Shown: one piece after another, positions 42,251 to 42,375 of the stretch | Position numbering within the stretch: position 1 is the first letter of the stretch | Layout of the letters: every line of letters starts with the position of its first letter | Source of the DNA: an uncultured Pelagibacteraceae bacterium | Lineage (GTDB): Bacteria > Pseudomonadota > Alphaproteobacteria > Pelagibacterales > Pelagibacteraceae | Direction: 5' to 3' | DNA: 42,375 nucleotides | NCBI GenBank assembly: GCA_902521075.1 | Contig: CABYQM010000010.1 | Coordinates: 1-42,375 of the forward strand | Position numbers and translations under genes: made by a program | Notes under the pieces: generated by a model | The model's database searches: none | Seen by the model: the letters and a program-made list of their open reading frames with translations, nothing else | Told to the model about the DNA's origin: nothing

Positions 42251-42375
42251 TTCTCTCTCCTATATTATTAAAATAAAAATCTAACTTATTAATTATGTAA
42301 ACTAAAGTGATTTAATTCACTATTTTTTTGAAGTTTTCGTAAAGAATTTTTGAATATTTGTTCATTGATTGAATA
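42251..42375 (-). promoter_or_regulatory. Upstream region of the peptide-type ABC operon
   Basis: 125 AT-rich bases without a coding frame. They must include the operon promoter. An imperfect inverted repeat AGTGA-6-TCACT (42306-42321) lies 55-70 bases upstream of the ATG; followed on the plus strand by a T7 run, it could be an operator or a terminator for a gene beyond the window. No confident -35/-10 pair was identified. Confidence 0.35.

Noticed and set aside
1..42375. tRNA genes, CRISPR arrays, insertion sequences, prophage or integrase genes
   Set aside because: Gaps were inspected for cloverleaf-like arms, regularly spaced repeats and transposase/integrase reading frames; none was seen.

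Overview
The window is AT-rich, tightly packed bacterial DNA. About 46 protein genes are visible, almost all intergenic gaps are under 100 bases, and 1-8 base gene overlaps are common. Gene content is dominated by high-affinity uptake systems (five ABC-type loci and one TRAP system) and small catabolic enzymes. This, with the very low GC, suggests a streamlined marine alphaproteobacterium of the SAR11/Pelagibacterales type. The taxonomic call is inference from style and gene content; no rRNA or tRNA gene is present. No CRISPR array, insertion sequence, prophage or tRNA gene was seen, and no gene-free stretch exceeds 300 bases (the longest is about 150).

Left part (1-12117): the end of a TauB/SsuB-type ATPase and a permease with a very large N-terminal extension; convergent with it is an AfuABC/FbpABC-type ABC system (iron or sugar-phosphate). 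Next come an Ldh_2-family dehydrogenase, a small membrane peptide, a regulator built from an internal duplication with two direct repeats in front of it, a BASS-family symporter, a phosphotransacetylase and an HpsN-like sulfopropanediol dehydrogenase. Several of these could be steps of C2/C3 sulfonate catabolism.

Middle part (12131-26450): two paralogous double-NTF2 (SnoaL-like) proteins flank a cupin. They are followed by a MetE-core-like methyltransferase, a sugar-type ABC importer without its own ATPase, and a CbbY-like HAD protein that has lost its catalytic aspartates. Housekeeping and stress genes follow: LysE and MFS exporters, an Asp/Glu racemase, a methyltransferase, a 1-Cys peroxiredoxin, and a persulfide dioxygenase-like / CysE / CysK sulfur operon.

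Right part (26532-42375): a ten-gene run of very small proteins (NTF2-like, barrel-like secreted protein, secreted cupin, three consecutive 96-residue proteins, NTF2-like, HCCA-isomerase/DsbA-like, and an SMR pair lacking the essential glutamate). A TRAP operon with an isocitrate-lyase-family lyase and a 3-hydroxyisobutyrate-dehydrogenase-type enzyme follows. Last is a minus-strand oligopeptide/nickel-type ABC operon ending in AhpD-like and DUF924 genes. In three transporter operons a strong hairpin sits exactly between the binding-protein gene and the first membrane gene, a likely device for making much more binding protein than permease.
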